Of a stretch of DNA of 64,000 bases, positions 15,168 to 23,239 are shown piece by piece. The notes below the pieces were generated by a model that worked only from the letters and a program-made list of their open reading frames with translations, was not told where the DNA came from and did no database searches. Position numbers and translations under genes: made by a program. Each line of letters starts with the position of its first letter. The first letter of the stretch is position 1. This DNA is from Allonocardiopsis opalescens (GTDB lineage Bacteria > Actinomycetota > Actinomycetes > Streptosporangiales > Streptosporangiaceae). The stretch is taken from contig NZ_PVZC01000001.1 of the NCBI RefSeq assembly GCF_003002095.1, positions 310,001 to 374,000 on the forward strand. Direction: 5' to 3'.

Positions 15168-16712
15168 TCAGGCATCGCGGCCGCTCCCTTCGCGGACGGG
15201 CGATGCGGTGGCCGCGCGCATGACGCTCTCCTCGTCGGCCTCGCTGCGGGGGATGTCGGCGGCCAGGCGGCCCTCGTGCATGACGAGCACCCGGTCGGCC
15301 ATGCCCAGCACCTCCGGCAGCTCGCTGGAGACCATCAGCACGGCCAGGCCGCGTCCGGCCAGCTCCGACAGCAGCCGGTGCACCTCGGCCTTGGTGCCCA
15401 CGTCGATGCCCCGGGTGGGCTCGTCCACGATCAGCACTTTCGGCTCGGTGGCCAGCCACTTGGCCAGCACGACCTTCTGCTGGTTGCCGCCGGACAGGGT
15501 GGCGACGGGGTCGGCGGGGTCCGGCGCCTTGACACGCAGCCGCTCGGTCCAGGTGCGGGCGAAGGCGCGTTCGGCGCGGCCGCTCAGCCAGCCGAGGCGG
15601 CTGAGCGCCCAGCGCCGGGTCAGCGCGGCGTTGCGCTGCACCGACAGGTCCATCACCAGGCCCTGCTGGCGGCGGTCCTCGGGCACCAGAGCCAGGCCCG
15701 CCGCCATCGCGGCCGCCGGGCGCCCCGGCGGCAGCGGCCGCCCGGCCACCCGCACGGTGCCGGAGTCGTAGCGGTCGATGCCGAAGACGGCGCGCACCAC
15801 CTCGCTGCGCCCGGCGCCGATCAGCCCGGCCAGCGCCACGATCTCGCCCGCCCGCACGGTGAAGCCGACGTCGGAGAAGACCCCGGCGCGGCTCAGCCCC
15901 TCGACCTCCAGCAGCACCTCGCCGGGCTCGGTCTCCTCCTTGGGGAAGAGCGCGGCGACCTCGCGCCCCACCATCGCGCGCACCACCGTGTCGGTGTCCA
16001 GGCGTTCGACCGGGTCGGTGGACACGTGCGCGCCGTCGCGCAGCACGGTGATCCGGTCGCACAGCGCGAAGACCTCGTCGAAGCGGTGCGAGATGAACAG
16101 CACGGCCGCGCCGCCGTCGCGCAGCGAGCGGACCACCGCGAACAGCCGCTCCACCTCCACCCCCGACAGCGCGGCGGTCGGCTCGTCCATGACCAGCACC
16201 CGCGCGTCCAGCGACAGCGCCTTGGCGATCTCCACGAGCTGCTGGTCGGCGATGGACAGGCCGCGTGCGGGCCGGTCGGGGTCGATGCGCACGCCGAGCC
16301 GGTCGAAGAGGGCGGCGGCGGCCGCCCGGGTGGCGGCCCGGTCGATGCGGCGCAGCCGCCCCAGCGGCTGGCGGCCCATGAAGATGTTCTCGGCCACCGA
16401 CAGGTCGGGGAAGAGCGTGGGCTCCTGGTAGATGACGGCGACACCCGCGGCTCGCGCGTCGGCCGGACCGGTGAAGCGCACCGGGCGCCCGTCCACCTCG
16501 ACGTGGCCGGTGTCGGGGCGGTGCACTCCGGCGAGCGTCTTGACCAGGGTGGACTTGCCGGCGCCGTTCTCGCCCACCAGGGCGTGCACCTCGCCGGCGC
16601 GCAGCCGGAGCGTCACGTCGCGCAGCGCGTGCAGCCGCCCGAAGGACTTGCCCACCGAGACCAGCGCGACCGGCGGAGGCGCCGGTGCGGCGGTCGGCCG
16701 GGGTTCGGCCAC
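15168..16712 (-). CDS. rhaT: rhamnose ABC transporter ATP-binding protein RhaT
   Basis: A 514-aa sugar-importer ATPase with two tandem nucleotide-binding domains (RbsA/RhaT type). Domain 1: Walker [10 protein letters not shown] near residues 42-50, signature [15 protein letters not shown], Walker [12 protein letters not shown]. Domain 2: degenerate Walker [10 protein letters not shown] near 292, signature [15 protein letters not shown], Walker [13 protein letters not shown]. This asymmetry is normal in the family. Start GTG 16712 with GGGAGGGAG upstream. It is the first gene of the rha operon, with a promoter and LacI operator directly in front. Confidence 0.93.
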   Translation of the reverse strand: MAEPRPTAAPAPPPVALVSVGKSFGRLHALRDVTLRLRAGEVHALVGENGAGKSTLVKTLAGVHRPDTGHVEVDGRPVRFTGPADARAAGVAVIYQEPTLFPDLSVAENIFMGRQPLGRLRRIDRAATRAAAAALFDRLGVRIDPDRPARGLSIADQQLVEIAKALSLDARVLVMDEPTAALSGVEVERLFAVVRSLRDGGAAVLFISHRFDEVFALCDRITVLRDGAHVSTDPVERLDTDTVVRAMVGREVAALFPKEETEPGEVLLEVEGLSRAGVFSDVGFTVRAGEIVALAGLIGAGRSEVVRAVFGIDRYDSGTVRVAGRPLPPGRPAAAMAAGLALVPEDRRQQGLVMDLSVQRNAALTRRWALSRLGWLSGRAERAFARTWTERLRVKAPDPADPVATLSGGNQQKVVLAKWLATEPKVLIVDEPTRGIDVGTKAEVHRLLSELAGRGLAVLMVSSELPEVLGMADRVLVMHEGRLAADIPRSEADEESVMRAATASPVREGSGRDA

Positions 16713-16734
16713 GGCTCCCTCCCGCTGCTGAGAG

Positions 16735-16754
16735 TATTAAAAACGTTTTAAGTT
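16735..16754 (-). promoter_or_regulatory. LacI-type operator O1 of the rha operon
   Basis: A dyad centred on CG at 16744/16745 with core AAAACGTTTT and flanking AT-rich bases. It lies where transcription should begin (just past the -10 at 16761-16766), a position that blocks initiation when a repressor is bound. It resembles classic LacI/GalR operators and the half-matching site at 16898-16914. Confidence 0.75.
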
Positions 16755-16760
16755 GAGGGG

Positions 16761-16790
16761 ACCATAGATCGGTGCGCCCGGGGACGTCAA
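16761..16790 (-). promoter_or_regulatory. sigma-70-type promoter of the rha operon
   Basis: On the minus strand TTGACG (16790-16785) and TATGGT (16766-16761) are separated by 18 nt. The expected start of transcription falls near 16754, within the operator. The first gene downstream is rhaT. Confidence 0.6.
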
Positions 16791-16897
16791 GGGCTTGCGC
16801 CCGGGTTGAGGTCGTGTTACGCGAGCCGGTCCGGTGTGAACGGGCGATTAAACTGGTCGCGGCGGCCGGAGCGCCGGTGGCCGCCGGTCACAGCCGA

Positions 16898-16914
16898 TTG
16901 ATACGTTTTAATCA
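16898..16914 (+). promoter_or_regulatory. LacI-type operator O2 upstream of the regulator
   Basis: TTGATACGTTTTAATCA is an imperfect dyad centred on CG at 16904/16905, sharing ACGTTTTAA with O1. It lies 80 nt upstream of the lacI-type gene, so autoregulation, or looping with O1 about 160 bp away, is plausible. Confidence 0.65.
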
Positions 16915-16992
16915 CGGTGGCGCCCCGGTACGCCGCCGATACCCGACCGCGCCAGCCGGCCGGCCGACCGGTCACGAGAGGGGAGGCGGCCG

Positions 16993-17994
16993 ATGCGCCC
17001 CACGGTCGGCATCAGGGAGGTCGCCGAGCGCGCGTCGGTGTCCCCGGGCACCGTGTCCAATGTGCTGAACCGGCCCGAGCGGGTCGCCGCACCCACCCGC
17101 GCCCGCGTCCTGGCCGCCATCGACGAACTCGGCTTCGTCCGCAACGGCTCCGCCAGCACCCTGCGCGCCGGGCACAGCCGCGCCGTCGGCCTGATGGTGC
17201 TGGACATCGCCAACCCCTTCTTCACCGAGGCGGCGCGCGGCGTCGAGGACGTCATCAGCGAGCGCGGCTACGCCCTGATGCTGTCCAACTCCGACGAAGA
17301 CGCCGTCAAGGAGCGCCGCAACCTGCGGATGCTGGCCGAGCAGCGGGTGCAGGGCCTGCTGGTCACCCCGGTGGACGACGAGGCGCCCGAACTGCTCGCG
17401 CTGCGCGAGCGCGGCGTCTCCGTGGTGCTGCTCGACCGGCCCGGCGCCCGCCCCGACCAGTGCTCGGTGGCCGTTGACGACGTGGCCGGCGGCCGGCTGG
17501 CCGTGGAGCACCTGCTGCGGCTCGGCCGCCGCGACATCGCCTACGTCTCGGGGCCGCCCGGCATCCGCCAGTGCGACGACCGCCGCGAAGGCGCCCGCAG
17601 GGCCCTGGACGGCGCCGACGGCGCCCGGCTGCGCGAGTTCGCCGCCGAGGGCATGAACGTGCGCGGCGGCCTGGACGCCGGCCAGCGGCTGCTGGCCGGC
17701 CGGCGCACTCCCGACGCGGTGTTCTGCGCCAACGACCTGCTCGCCCTGGGCGTCATGCGCGCCCTGCTGCGGGCCGGCGCCCGGGTGCCCGACGACGTCG
17801 CCGTGCTCGGCTACGACGACATCGAGTTCGCCGCGGCCGCCGCCGTACCGCTCAGCTCGGTGCGCCAGCCCACCTACCAGCTGGGCCGCCTCGGCACCGA
17901 GCTGCTGCTGGACGAGTGCGAGAACCCCGACGGCCACGCCCACCAGCAGGTCGTCTTCCAGCCCGAGCTGGTGGCGCGCGACTCCACGGGCTGA
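16993..17994 (+). CDS. LacI-family regulator of the rhamnose operon
   Basis: A 333-aa repressor. The N-terminal helix-turn-helix and hinge are at residues 4-60 (IREVAERASVSPGTVSNVLN, then ELGFVRNGSASTLRAG). The remainder is a periplasmic-binding-like effector domain (NPFFTEAARGVED, LLDRPG, VSGPPGIRQCDDRREG, CANDLLALGVM, GYDDIEF). Its divergent position beside rhaT and the two CG-centred operators make it the likely rhamnose-responsive repressor of the locus. The effector could be rhamnose or a phosphorylated intermediate. ATG 16993 follows GAGAGGGGAGG. It ends in a bidirectional hairpin. Confidence 0.9.
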   Translation: MRPTVGIREVAERASVSPGTVSNVLNRPERVAAPTRARVLAAIDELGFVRNGSASTLRAGHSRAVGLMVLDIANPFFTEAARGVEDVISERGYALMLSNSDEDAVKERRNLRMLAEQRVQGLLVTPVDDEAPELLALRERGVSVVLLDRPGARPDQCSVAVDDVAGGRLAVEHLLRLGRRDIAYVSGPPGIRQCDDRREGARRALDGADGARLREFAAEGMNVRGGLDAGQRLLAGRRTPDAVFCANDLLALGVMRALLRAGARVPDDVAVLGYDDIEFAAAAAVPLSSVRQPTYQLGRLGTELLLDECENPDGHAHQQVVFQPELVARDSTG

Positions 17995-18017
17995 CGGGCG
18001 GCCCGCGGCCGCCCGTC
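17993..18017. terminator. bidirectional hairpin terminator
   Basis: GACGGGCGGC and GCCGCCCGTC are perfect 10-bp arms with a 5-nt loop. The stem overlaps the last bases of the LacI stop codon and lies 14 nt from the stop of the convergent membrane-peptide gene. Confidence 0.75.
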
Positions 18018-18031
18018 CCGCACCCGGCGCC

Positions 18032-18256
18032 TCACGGCTCGCGGCGCTCCCCGCTGTGCGCGCGGCGCTCCTTGGCCTTGCGCCGCCGGCCGCCCACCAC
18101 GGTGAGCACGGCGCCGACCGCGGCCATCGCCAGATAGGCGACGGGCGGCAGATCGGCCACCAGGTGGACCACTCCCATGTCCCGGTCCCAGAAGGCCGGC
18201 CCGGCGAAGCCGAGCACTCCCTGGATCAGCAGCACGATTCCGGCGATCTCCACCAT
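18032..18256 (-). CDS. small two-helix membrane protein
   Basis: A 74-aa protein starting MVEIAGIVLLIQGVLGFAG. Two hydrophobic segments (about residues 4-20 and 36-55) flank a short loop with WDRDMG, and the tail is strongly basic (RRRKAKERRAH). This layout is common in small actinomycete integral membrane peptides of unknown role. ATG 18256 is preferred to an upstream start because GGAGGGGGGA lies at the right distance. Convergent with the LacI regulator gene. Confidence 0.7.
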   Translation of the reverse strand: MVEIAGIVLLIQGVLGFAGPAFWDRDMGVVHLVADLPPVAYLAMAAVGAVLTVVGGRRRKAKERRAHSGERREP

Positions 18257-18568
18257 GGCGGTCCCCCCTCCGCGGCCCCTTCGGACCACCCTTCCAGGCT
18301 GCCGGACGCGCCCGCCCAGCGCGTCAGGCCGGAGAGGTAATCCGGCCTGGGTCGAAGGATGTACGGCGCGGTGCCCCGGCTCAGGCGTGGCTGCGAGTCC
18401 AGGTGACGAGGGTGGCGGGGTCGGTCGTGTTCCCTCATGTCGGCCCCTCGCGCCGGTCGTCCGTCAGTGCCGGGGGTGAGGGCGGACGGGGCTGGATCGG
18501 ACGCAGGGCGGCCCCGCCGAACCCATCCCGGACTCCGCCAGGTCCGCGGCAGCCTTCGGTCTGCGGGA
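18257..18568. other. 312-nt intergenic stretch
   Basis: It lies between a small membrane gene reading away and the end of the serine hydrolase gene. It should hold the promoter of the former and the terminator of the latter. No clear motif, dyad or coding bias is seen. Confidence 0.5.
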
Positions 18569-19672
18569 TCACTGCGTGCGGGCGCGGTCGAGGATGCCCA
18601 GAGTCAGGTCGGGTTCGAGGTCTTCGAGGTTCCATGCGTCATCCCGGTGGGCGTGGTTGCTGACCCAGAACGCCATCGCGCCGTCGTCCGGGGCCATGGC
18701 GTAGTTCGCCAGTGACCACCCGTTGCCGCCGTCGTGCCAGGCGATCCGGCCGTCCTCGGTGTCGCGGACGACCCAGCCGTAGGCGTAGGACTCACCCAGC
18801 TCGGGGATCGGGGCGTGCGGGGCGAAGAGTTCGGCTCTGGCGCTCTCCGGGAGGACGGTGCCGCCGGTCAGGGCGCGGTGCCAGCGGAACATGTCGCGGG
18901 CGGTGGACACCATGCCGCCGTTGCCGCGCAGGTTCCAGTGCGGGCCGTCCTCCGCCCACGGATGGTCGTACGGCCGGCCCTGGCTCCGCCCTTGGGCGTC
19001 GTACTCCACAGCGACCTGGCCGCGGTCCCATTCGGGCAGTACGTATCCGGTGCTCGTCATACCGGCCGGCGCGAACAGGTGCCGCTCCAGGAACCGCTCG
19101 TAGCCGATACCGGAGGCCGTCTCCACGATCGCGGCGAGCATGCTGTAGCCCACGTTGGAGTAGTGGAACTCCTCTCCCGGTCGTGACCGCAGTTCGGAGG
19201 AGAGCGCCTGGGTGAGCATGGCGTCGCGGGACATGACGTCGTAGTCGTCGCCGAGTCCCTCGACCAGTCCCGCCGTGTGGGTGAGCAGGTGGTGCACGGT
19301 GATGTCCCGCTTGTCGTCGGGGACCGGGCCGAGGTAGGTGCTGATCGGGTCGGTGACCCGCAGCTCGCCCATCGCCTCCAGCCGCAGGATCGCGGCCGCG
19401 GTGAACTGCTTGGTGATCGACATGATGTCGTAGGCGGTGTCGCAGCTCGCCGGAATCCTCTCCTCGCGGTCGGCCATGCCGAAGCCCTCGCAGTAGAGGA
19501 TCTGGTCGCCGCGTGCGGCGATGACCGTGCCGCCCGGCCCTTCCGGTAGCGTGCGGGCGAGGAAATCGGCAACGGATTCGGTGGTGGGTTCAGCGGCGGG
19601 CTCGGGCGGTGCGGGTGAGCACGCGGTGATCCCGAGCACGACCAGCAGCACGCCGGCGCGGACCCGGCACAT
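18569..19672 (-). CDS. serine beta-lactamase-like hydrolase, lipoprotein
   Basis: A 367-aa protein of the class C beta-lactamase/DD-peptidase family. The signal ends in the lipobox GITAC (Cys18), predicting an outer-face lipoprotein. The three active-site motifs are present: SITK at residues 85-88 (nucleophile Ser85), YSN at 171-173 and HDGG at 313-316 in place of KTG. Such proteins are esterases, D-aminopeptidases or penicillin-binding-like proteins more often than true beta-lactamases. ATG 19672 follows AGGAGG. It diverges from the HTH gene at 19808. Confidence 0.88.
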   Translation of the reverse strand: MCRVRAGVLLVVLGITACSPAPPEPAAEPTTESVADFLARTLPEGPGGTVIAARGDQILYCEGFGMADREERIPASCDTAYDIMSITKQFTAAAILRLEAMGELRVTDPISTYLGPVPDDKRDITVHHLLTHTAGLVEGLGDDYDVMSRDAMLTQALSSELRSRPGEEFHYSNVGYSMLAAIVETASGIGYERFLERHLFAPAGMTSTGYVLPEWDRGQVAVEYDAQGRSQGRPYDHPWAEDGPHWNLRGNGGMVSTARDMFRWHRALTGGTVLPESARAELFAPHAPIPELGESYAYGWVVRDTEDGRIAWHDGGNGWSLANYAMAPDDGAMAFWVSNHAHRDDAWNLEDLEPDLTLGILDRARTQ

Positions 19673-19807
19673 GTGACCTCCTCAGCAGTGGCTGTCGAGC
19701 GGTCACACACTGATCCCGGTCAGCCGGGCTGATCAACAGGTTCGGCTGTTCGGGTTCGTGCGGAACGCTGTACAACCAGCTCACCGCGTCCACCACAGGA
19801 GCTTCTG

Positions 19808-20293
19808 ATGACCACTACGCCACCGATCACCCCGCCGCCGTCGCCGTCGGCGGCCATCGACGAAGCGTCGTTCGTCGCCGAGCTGCGGCGGCTGAGAACC
19901 TGGTCCGGCCTGAGTTTCCGGCAGCTTGAGCGTCGGGCGTCCACCGCCGGGGACGTGCTGCCCTCCTCGACCGCCGCCACCATGCTCGGCAAGAACCGCC
20001 TCCCCCGTGAAGACCTGCTCGTGACCTACGTCCGGGCCTGCGGCCTCGACGGCGACGACCTGAAGCAGTGGGTGATCACTCGCGCCCTGATCGCCGCCGG
20101 AACCCCGGCCACTCCGGCCGCGGTCAGCGCGCCAGTCCACCACCCGACGCCCCCGCCGCGACCGGCGTCCCGGTGGCGCCCGGCGATCGCGGCAGCGGCA
20201 CTCGCCCTCGCCTTCGCCGCCGGTGCGGTCCTCACCGCGAACGCCGGAGCCGACTCGATCGTCAACGAGGAGACCGTCGTCCTCTCCCCGTGA
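19808..20293 (+). CDS. membrane-anchored XRE-like helix-turn-helix protein
   Basis: A 161-aa protein. Residues 18-95 form an XRE-like helix-turn-helix (FVAELRRLRTWSGLSFRQLERRA ending before STAATMLGKNRLP). A Pro-rich linker follows, then one hydrophobic helix (about residues 123-142, AIAAAALALAFAAG) and a short external tail. This arrangement, a cytoplasmic DNA-binding-like head on a single membrane helix, is frequent in actinomycetes; the function is unknown. ATG 19808 follows AGGAGC. A hairpin at 20329-20353 separates it from convergent genes. Confidence 0.75.
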   Translation: MTTTPPITPPPSPSAAIDEASFVAELRRLRTWSGLSFRQLERRASTAGDVLPSSTAATMLGKNRLPREDLLVTYVRACGLDGDDLKQWVITRALIAAGTPATPAAVSAPVHHPTPPPRPASRWRPAIAAAALALAFAAGAVLTANAGADSIVNEETVVLSP

Positions 20294-20328
20294 GCCGCCG
20301 ACCCTCACCCGTCACCCGAGCGCGTGCC

Positions 20329-20353
20329 GCCCTCAGCCGACAAGGCCGAGGGC
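20329..20353. terminator. bidirectional hairpin terminator
   Basis: Stem GCCCTC-A-GCC / GGC-C-GAGGGC with loop GACAA, one internal mismatch. It sits between convergent stops at 20293 and 20370, and its loop and stem resemble the hairpin at 20656-20684. Confidence 0.65.
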
Positions 20354-20369
20354 TCACAGCAAGGCCTGA

Positions 20370-20552
20370 CTACAGCGCGTCGGTCTTCACGGCGCGCACG
20401 AACGCGTTCCACTCCGCGGCGTCGACGGTGATGTGACCGGCCGCGCGGTTCTTGGTGTCCCGCACGTCGGCACGGTCGGCGTGCCCGCGGACCTCAACGC
20501 AGTTCGACGCGCCGCTGCTGTAGGCCGATTTGTGCCACTGCCTGTTGTTCAT
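20370..20552 (-). CDS. DUF397 protein, copy 1
   Basis: A 60-aa DUF397 protein: WHKSAYSSGASNCVEV near the start, VRDTKNRAAG, then VDAAEWNAFVRAVK. DUF397 partners are small proteins encoded next to XRE regulators (as with WhiJ-like systems) and are thought to counteract them. ATG 20552 lies 5 nt from the stop of a degraded XRE remnant. It is almost identical in DNA to copy 2 at 20701-20877, so it arose by tandem duplication. Confidence 0.9.
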   Translation of the reverse strand: MNNRQWHKSAYSSGASNCVEVRGHADRADVRDTKNRAAGHITVDAAEWNAFVRAVKTDAL

Positions 20553-20554
20553 GG

Positions 20555-20645
20555 TCAGGTCCAATCCGTCTCGTTCCGGAGCGCATCCAGCGATGCCGCT
20601 GGAGTCGGGGCGAACTCTTGGAGGGCTGTGAACACCGACCTCCAG
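20555..20645 (-). pseudogene. remnant of an XRE/DUF5753 regulator C-terminus
   Basis: The minus strand encodes AWRSVFTALQEFAPTPAAS and then LDALRNE to a stop at 20555. This matches HWRMLFAALQSAALTPEAS and RDALRKE at the end of the intact XRE gene (20870-21685), with the DNA also similar. No upstream part remains; the fragment joins directly to the hairpin region. It shows that the XRE-DUF397 pair was duplicated and the first regulator then largely deleted. Confidence 0.75.
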
Positions 20646-20655
20646 GCTGTAACAA

Positions 20656-20684
20656 GAGCCCCCGGCCAACAAGGCCAGGGGCTC
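20656..20684 (-). terminator. hairpin terminator after DUF397 copy 2
   Basis: Stem GAGCCCC-C-GGCC / GGCC-A-GGGGCTC around loop AACAA, just past the stop of DUF397 copy 2 (20701) on the minus strand. Similar in layout to the hairpin behind copy 1. Confidence 0.7.
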
Positions 20685-20700
20685 CGGGACCGGACGAGTG

Positions 20701-20877
20701 TTACAGGGCGTCGGTCTTCACCGCGCGCACGAACGCGTTCCATGCCGCCGCGTCGACGGTGATGTGACCGGCCGCGCGGTTCTTGGTGTCCCGTACGTCG
20801 GCACGGTCGGCGTGCTCGCGGATCTCGACGCAGTTCTCGGAGCCGTCGCTGTAGGAGGACTTGTGCCACTCATTCAC
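20701..20877 (-). CDS. DUF397 protein, copy 2
   Basis: A 58-aa DUF397 protein starting at GTG 20877: VNEWHKSSYSDGSENCVEI, then VRDTKNRAAG and NAFVRAVKTDAL. It overlaps the end of the XRE gene (stop 20870-20872) by 8 nt, so the pair is translationally coupled. The pairing fits regulator (XRE) plus small modulator (DUF397). Close paralogue of copy 1. Confidence 0.9.
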   Translation of the reverse strand: MNEWHKSSYSDGSENCVEIREHADRADVRDTKNRAAGHITVDAAAWNAFVRAVKTDAL

Positions 20878-21685
20878 TGCTGATCACCTGTATTTCTTTC
20901 CTAAGCGCATCGCGGGACGCCTCAGGGGTGAGCGCCGCGCTCTGGAGGGCCGCGAAGAGCATACGCCAGTGTGCTACGTGCTGAGGTGAACTCGTGACCT
21001 GCCCCTCAAGGCGGGACTCGACGTACCCCACCTCCTGGCCTGTATCAGTGGTGATCAGTTTAAACACTCCGCTGTCGCCTGGGTGGCGCGGAGATCCCGC
21101 CGGGATGACCTGGAAGGTCAGTCGGTCGCGGTCTACCAGGTCCAGGATGAAAGACAGCTGCTTCAGAGCCACCTCGTCACCACCGTAGCGCCGTTCGAGC
21201 AGGGAGCTGTCCACGACCAGCCACAAGTGCGGGGTGGAAGACGATGTCACGGCTTCCGCGTACGCGGCCCGCTCCGCAGCGCGACGCGACCGCTCCTCAG
21301 CGCTGATCCACGGCGTTCCGAGTCGCATGCAGGCTTCCACATAAACCTGGGACTGTAGGTGAGCGGGCCAGGTGAGCACTTGGTATTCATACACGGCCTC
21401 GGCGTGCAGAATTGTGGTGGCGATCTCTTCGATGTACGCCGGACGTCCCGATCCGGTCAATCTCTCCCAAAACGTCCTAAGCTCGCCGTCCGCATCGAGA
21501 GCATTGTCCAATGCGGACAGCATGGCCTTGGTGGGAGATCGTTTTCCGGTCTCCATGTTCGATATGTGGGATGAGGTGACACGGACGGCCTTGCCTAACT
21601 GTTCTTGTGACAGTCCGGCATCGTCTCGCCGTCTACGCAACTCTTGTCCGAAAAGTCTGGATGCGGTGGGCCGCTTCGTGCTCAT
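20870..21685 (-). CDS. XRE regulator with DUF5753 domain
   Basis: A 271-aa protein. The N-terminal XRE helix-turn-helix (residues 10-65: FGQELRRRRDDAGLSQEQLG, then VTSSHISNMETGKRSP) is followed by a DUF5753 domain (residues 80-265) with the usual LTWPAHLQSQVYVEA and FQVIPAG blocks. This is the standard actinomycete WhiJ-like regulator, working with a DUF397 partner encoded next to it. ATG 21685 has no obvious Shine-Dalgarno. Upstream is a near-palindrome, 21705-21720, a candidate operator. Confidence 0.92.
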   Translation of the reverse strand: MSTKRPTASRLFGQELRRRRDDAGLSQEQLGKAVRVTSSHISNMETGKRSPTKAMLSALDNALDADGELRTFWERLTGSGRPAYIEEIATTILHAEAVYEYQVLTWPAHLQSQVYVEACMRLGTPWISAEERSRRAAERAAYAEAVTSSSTPHLWLVVDSSLLERRYGGDEVALKQLSFILDLVDRDRLTFQVIPAGSPRHPGDSGVFKLITTDTGQEVGYVESRLEGQVTSSPQHVAHWRMLFAALQSAALTPEASRDALRKEIQVISSE

Positions 21686-21704
21686 GCGCAGATGAGATCA
21701 CAGC

Positions 21705-21720
21705 TTGCAACCATTCGCAA
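21705..21720 (-). promoter_or_regulatory. near-palindromic site upstream of the XRE gene
   Basis: TTGCAA-CCAT-TCGCAA is a 16-bp dyad with one mismatched pair, 20 nt upstream of the XRE start. TTGC/GCAA dyads suit XRE autoregulation. It lies in the 225-nt divergent region shared with the gene at 21911. Confidence 0.5.
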
Positions 21721-21910
21721 CAGCTCCTTTCAAGTTCTGACTTGGTCCCCACTCATACGCTCGGAAGATCACTCCCTATCCAGTTTTCAAACTCTACGTG
21801 GCACGCTGCTCAGCACCGGAAATTTTCGCGTGGCGAACACAAGAAACCCCGAGCGGTTTGGCACCCGCCCGGGGCATGGCCACCAGCTGAAGCGATAGGG
21901 AGCTGATGAC

Positions 21911-22204
21911 ATGAGGAAGCTTATCCGGGCATGGATGCGGCGGGCACAAGGGCGCCATCACACGGGCGATCCGCTGGAGAGCGGGCGGCACGCTCGCCCG
22001 GCGGTGCCGGACCGGGCGCCGTCCTGGCCGCCGGTCACACGGCGCGTGTCGGCTGGTGAGTCGACCGAGTTGCTTCCGCTGGACCAGTACGTCCCGCACG
22101 GCTGTCCGGCGATGGTGCGCCCATACCTGGTCGCCCATGAGCGTGCGATCGCGCAGTACCAGCACGACAGTTCGGCAGCGCTGGCCGGGATGGCCGTGCG
22201 GTGA
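21911..22204 (+). CDS. small protein of unknown function upstream of an RsbW-like gene
   Basis: A 97-aa protein, MRKLIRAWMRRAQG at its basic start, with ELLPLDQYVPHG and MVRPYLVAHERAIAQYQHD in the second half. Short proteins with this YLVAHE..IAQYQ type segment commonly precede RsbW-like ATPase genes in actinomycetes, but I cannot name a family. Its end overlaps the next start (GTGA at 22201-22204), so the two are probably co-translated. Start ATG 21911; a C-G rich imperfect hairpin (about 21853-21879) lies in the leader. Confidence 0.65.
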   Translation: MRKLIRAWMRRAQGRHHTGDPLESGRHARPAVPDRAPSWPPVTRRVSAGESTELLPLDQYVPHGCPAMVRPYLVAHERAIAQYQHDSSAALAGMAVR

Positions 22205-22674
22205 TCACCATCAGCGGCACCAGGTCCCCGGCTCCGGGCGTAGCCGTCCACTCGTTCCCGGGGGTGGCCGCTTCCGTGGCCGAAGCGCGGCATTGGACGC
22301 GTCAGCGGCTCGCGGCTGAGGGGATCGCCGGTGATATGGCCGACACGGCGGTACTGCTCGTGTCCGAAGTGGCCACCAACGCGTGTGTGCACACCGCCTC
22401 GGGCACCCCTGGCGGCCGGTTCCGGCTCCGTGTCGAGCGCACCGAGTGGGGCGTGCGGGTGGAGTGCGAGGACCAGGGCGCCCCGATCGGAACCCGCCTC
22501 GGCTACACCATGAGCGACCCATGCGCCATCGGCGGCCGAGGACTGGCGCTGCTGGCGGAACTGGCCGACGCCTACGGCGACCGGACCACCGCCACCGGCC
22601 GCACCGTGTACTTCGAACTCCACCGGCCACCCGAACGTTCGCCCCGGCCGCCCGTCCAGCGCGGCGCGCCCTGA
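22201..22674 (+). CDS. RsbW-like ATP-binding protein (HATPase_c_2)
   Basis: A 157-aa GHKL-fold protein of the anti-sigma factor kinase type. N-box VSEVATNACVH is near residues 54-64, G1 box EDQGAP near 90-95, and G2 box GGRGLALL near 110-117. Such proteins bind ATP and either phosphorylate an antagonist or hold a sigma factor. No antagonist or sigma gene is next to it, so partner and target are unknown. GTG 22201 overlaps the previous stop by 4 nt. Confidence 0.85.
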   Translation: MITISGTRSPAPGVAVHSFPGVAASVAEARHWTRQRLAAEGIAGDMADTAVLLVSEVATNACVHTASGTPGGRFRLRVERTEWGVRVECEDQGAPIGTRLGYTMSDPCAIGGRGLALLAELADAYGDRTTATGRTVYFELHRPPERSPRPPVQRGAP

Positions 22675-22837
22675 AACGTCCCGGCCGCCGGGGTCGAGCG
22701 AGCCGTGCGCCCTCGTCCTGCCCCGGTGGGGCGCACGGCCGACAGGGGGAGGCTCCTCCGGCGGCCGGGACCACCACACCACTCAGTCCTGTCCTGGCCG
22801 CGCCCGCGGGCGCCCTGGCAACGAAGGAACCGCACCG

Positions 22838-23239
22838 ATGCCCGCCGCCTACATCCCGCTGGGGGAGGCCGCCCGGCTGTCCGGCCGCTCTCCGCAGGCG
22901 CTCAAGGCGATGGCCGACGCCGATGAGGTGTTCGCCGCCTTCATCAGCGGCCACTACTGGTTCGATCCCGAACGGTTGCCGGAGCGGCCGCCGCTCCCGG
23001 AGGAACCACCGGGCGAGCTGCCCGAGCTGATGACCGCCCAGGAGGTCGCCCGGCTGTTCCGGGTGCACCCGAAGACCGTCACCGCCTGGGCCCGCCAAGG
23101 AGTCCTGCCCTACATCCGCACCCTGGGCGGCCACCGCCGCTACGCGGCCGAAAGCGTCCGCAGGCTCCTCGATGAGCAGCACGTCCACGATCCGCGAGAA
23201 GAACACACCCCCGACACCCAGAAGGACGGCGAACCGTGA
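22838..23239 (+). CDS. BldC/MerR-like helix-turn-helix protein
   Basis: A 133-aa protein. A variable N-terminal half (residues 1-55) contains a second, weaker helix-turn-helix-like stretch, LGEAARLSGRSPQALKAM. Residues 63-110 carry the excisionase/BldC type winged helix: LMTAQEVARLFRVHPKTV, then WARQGVLPYIRTLGGHRRY. The GGHRRY wing is the DNA-contact mark of this class. The tail is acidic. Its stop overlaps the next start (GTGA, 23236-23239). Likely a small DNA-binding regulator; targets unknown. Confidence 0.85.
   Translation: MPAAYIPLGEAARLSGRSPQALKAMADADEVFAAFISGHYWFDPERLPERPPLPEEPPGELPELMTAQEVARLFRVHPKTVTAWARQGVLPYIRTLGGHRRYAAESVRRLLDEQHVHDPREEHTPDTQKDGEP

Noticed and set aside
20370-20877. 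CRISPR or short-repeat array
   Set aside because: The repeated units are two whole DUF397 genes with hairpins, not short repeats with spacers.
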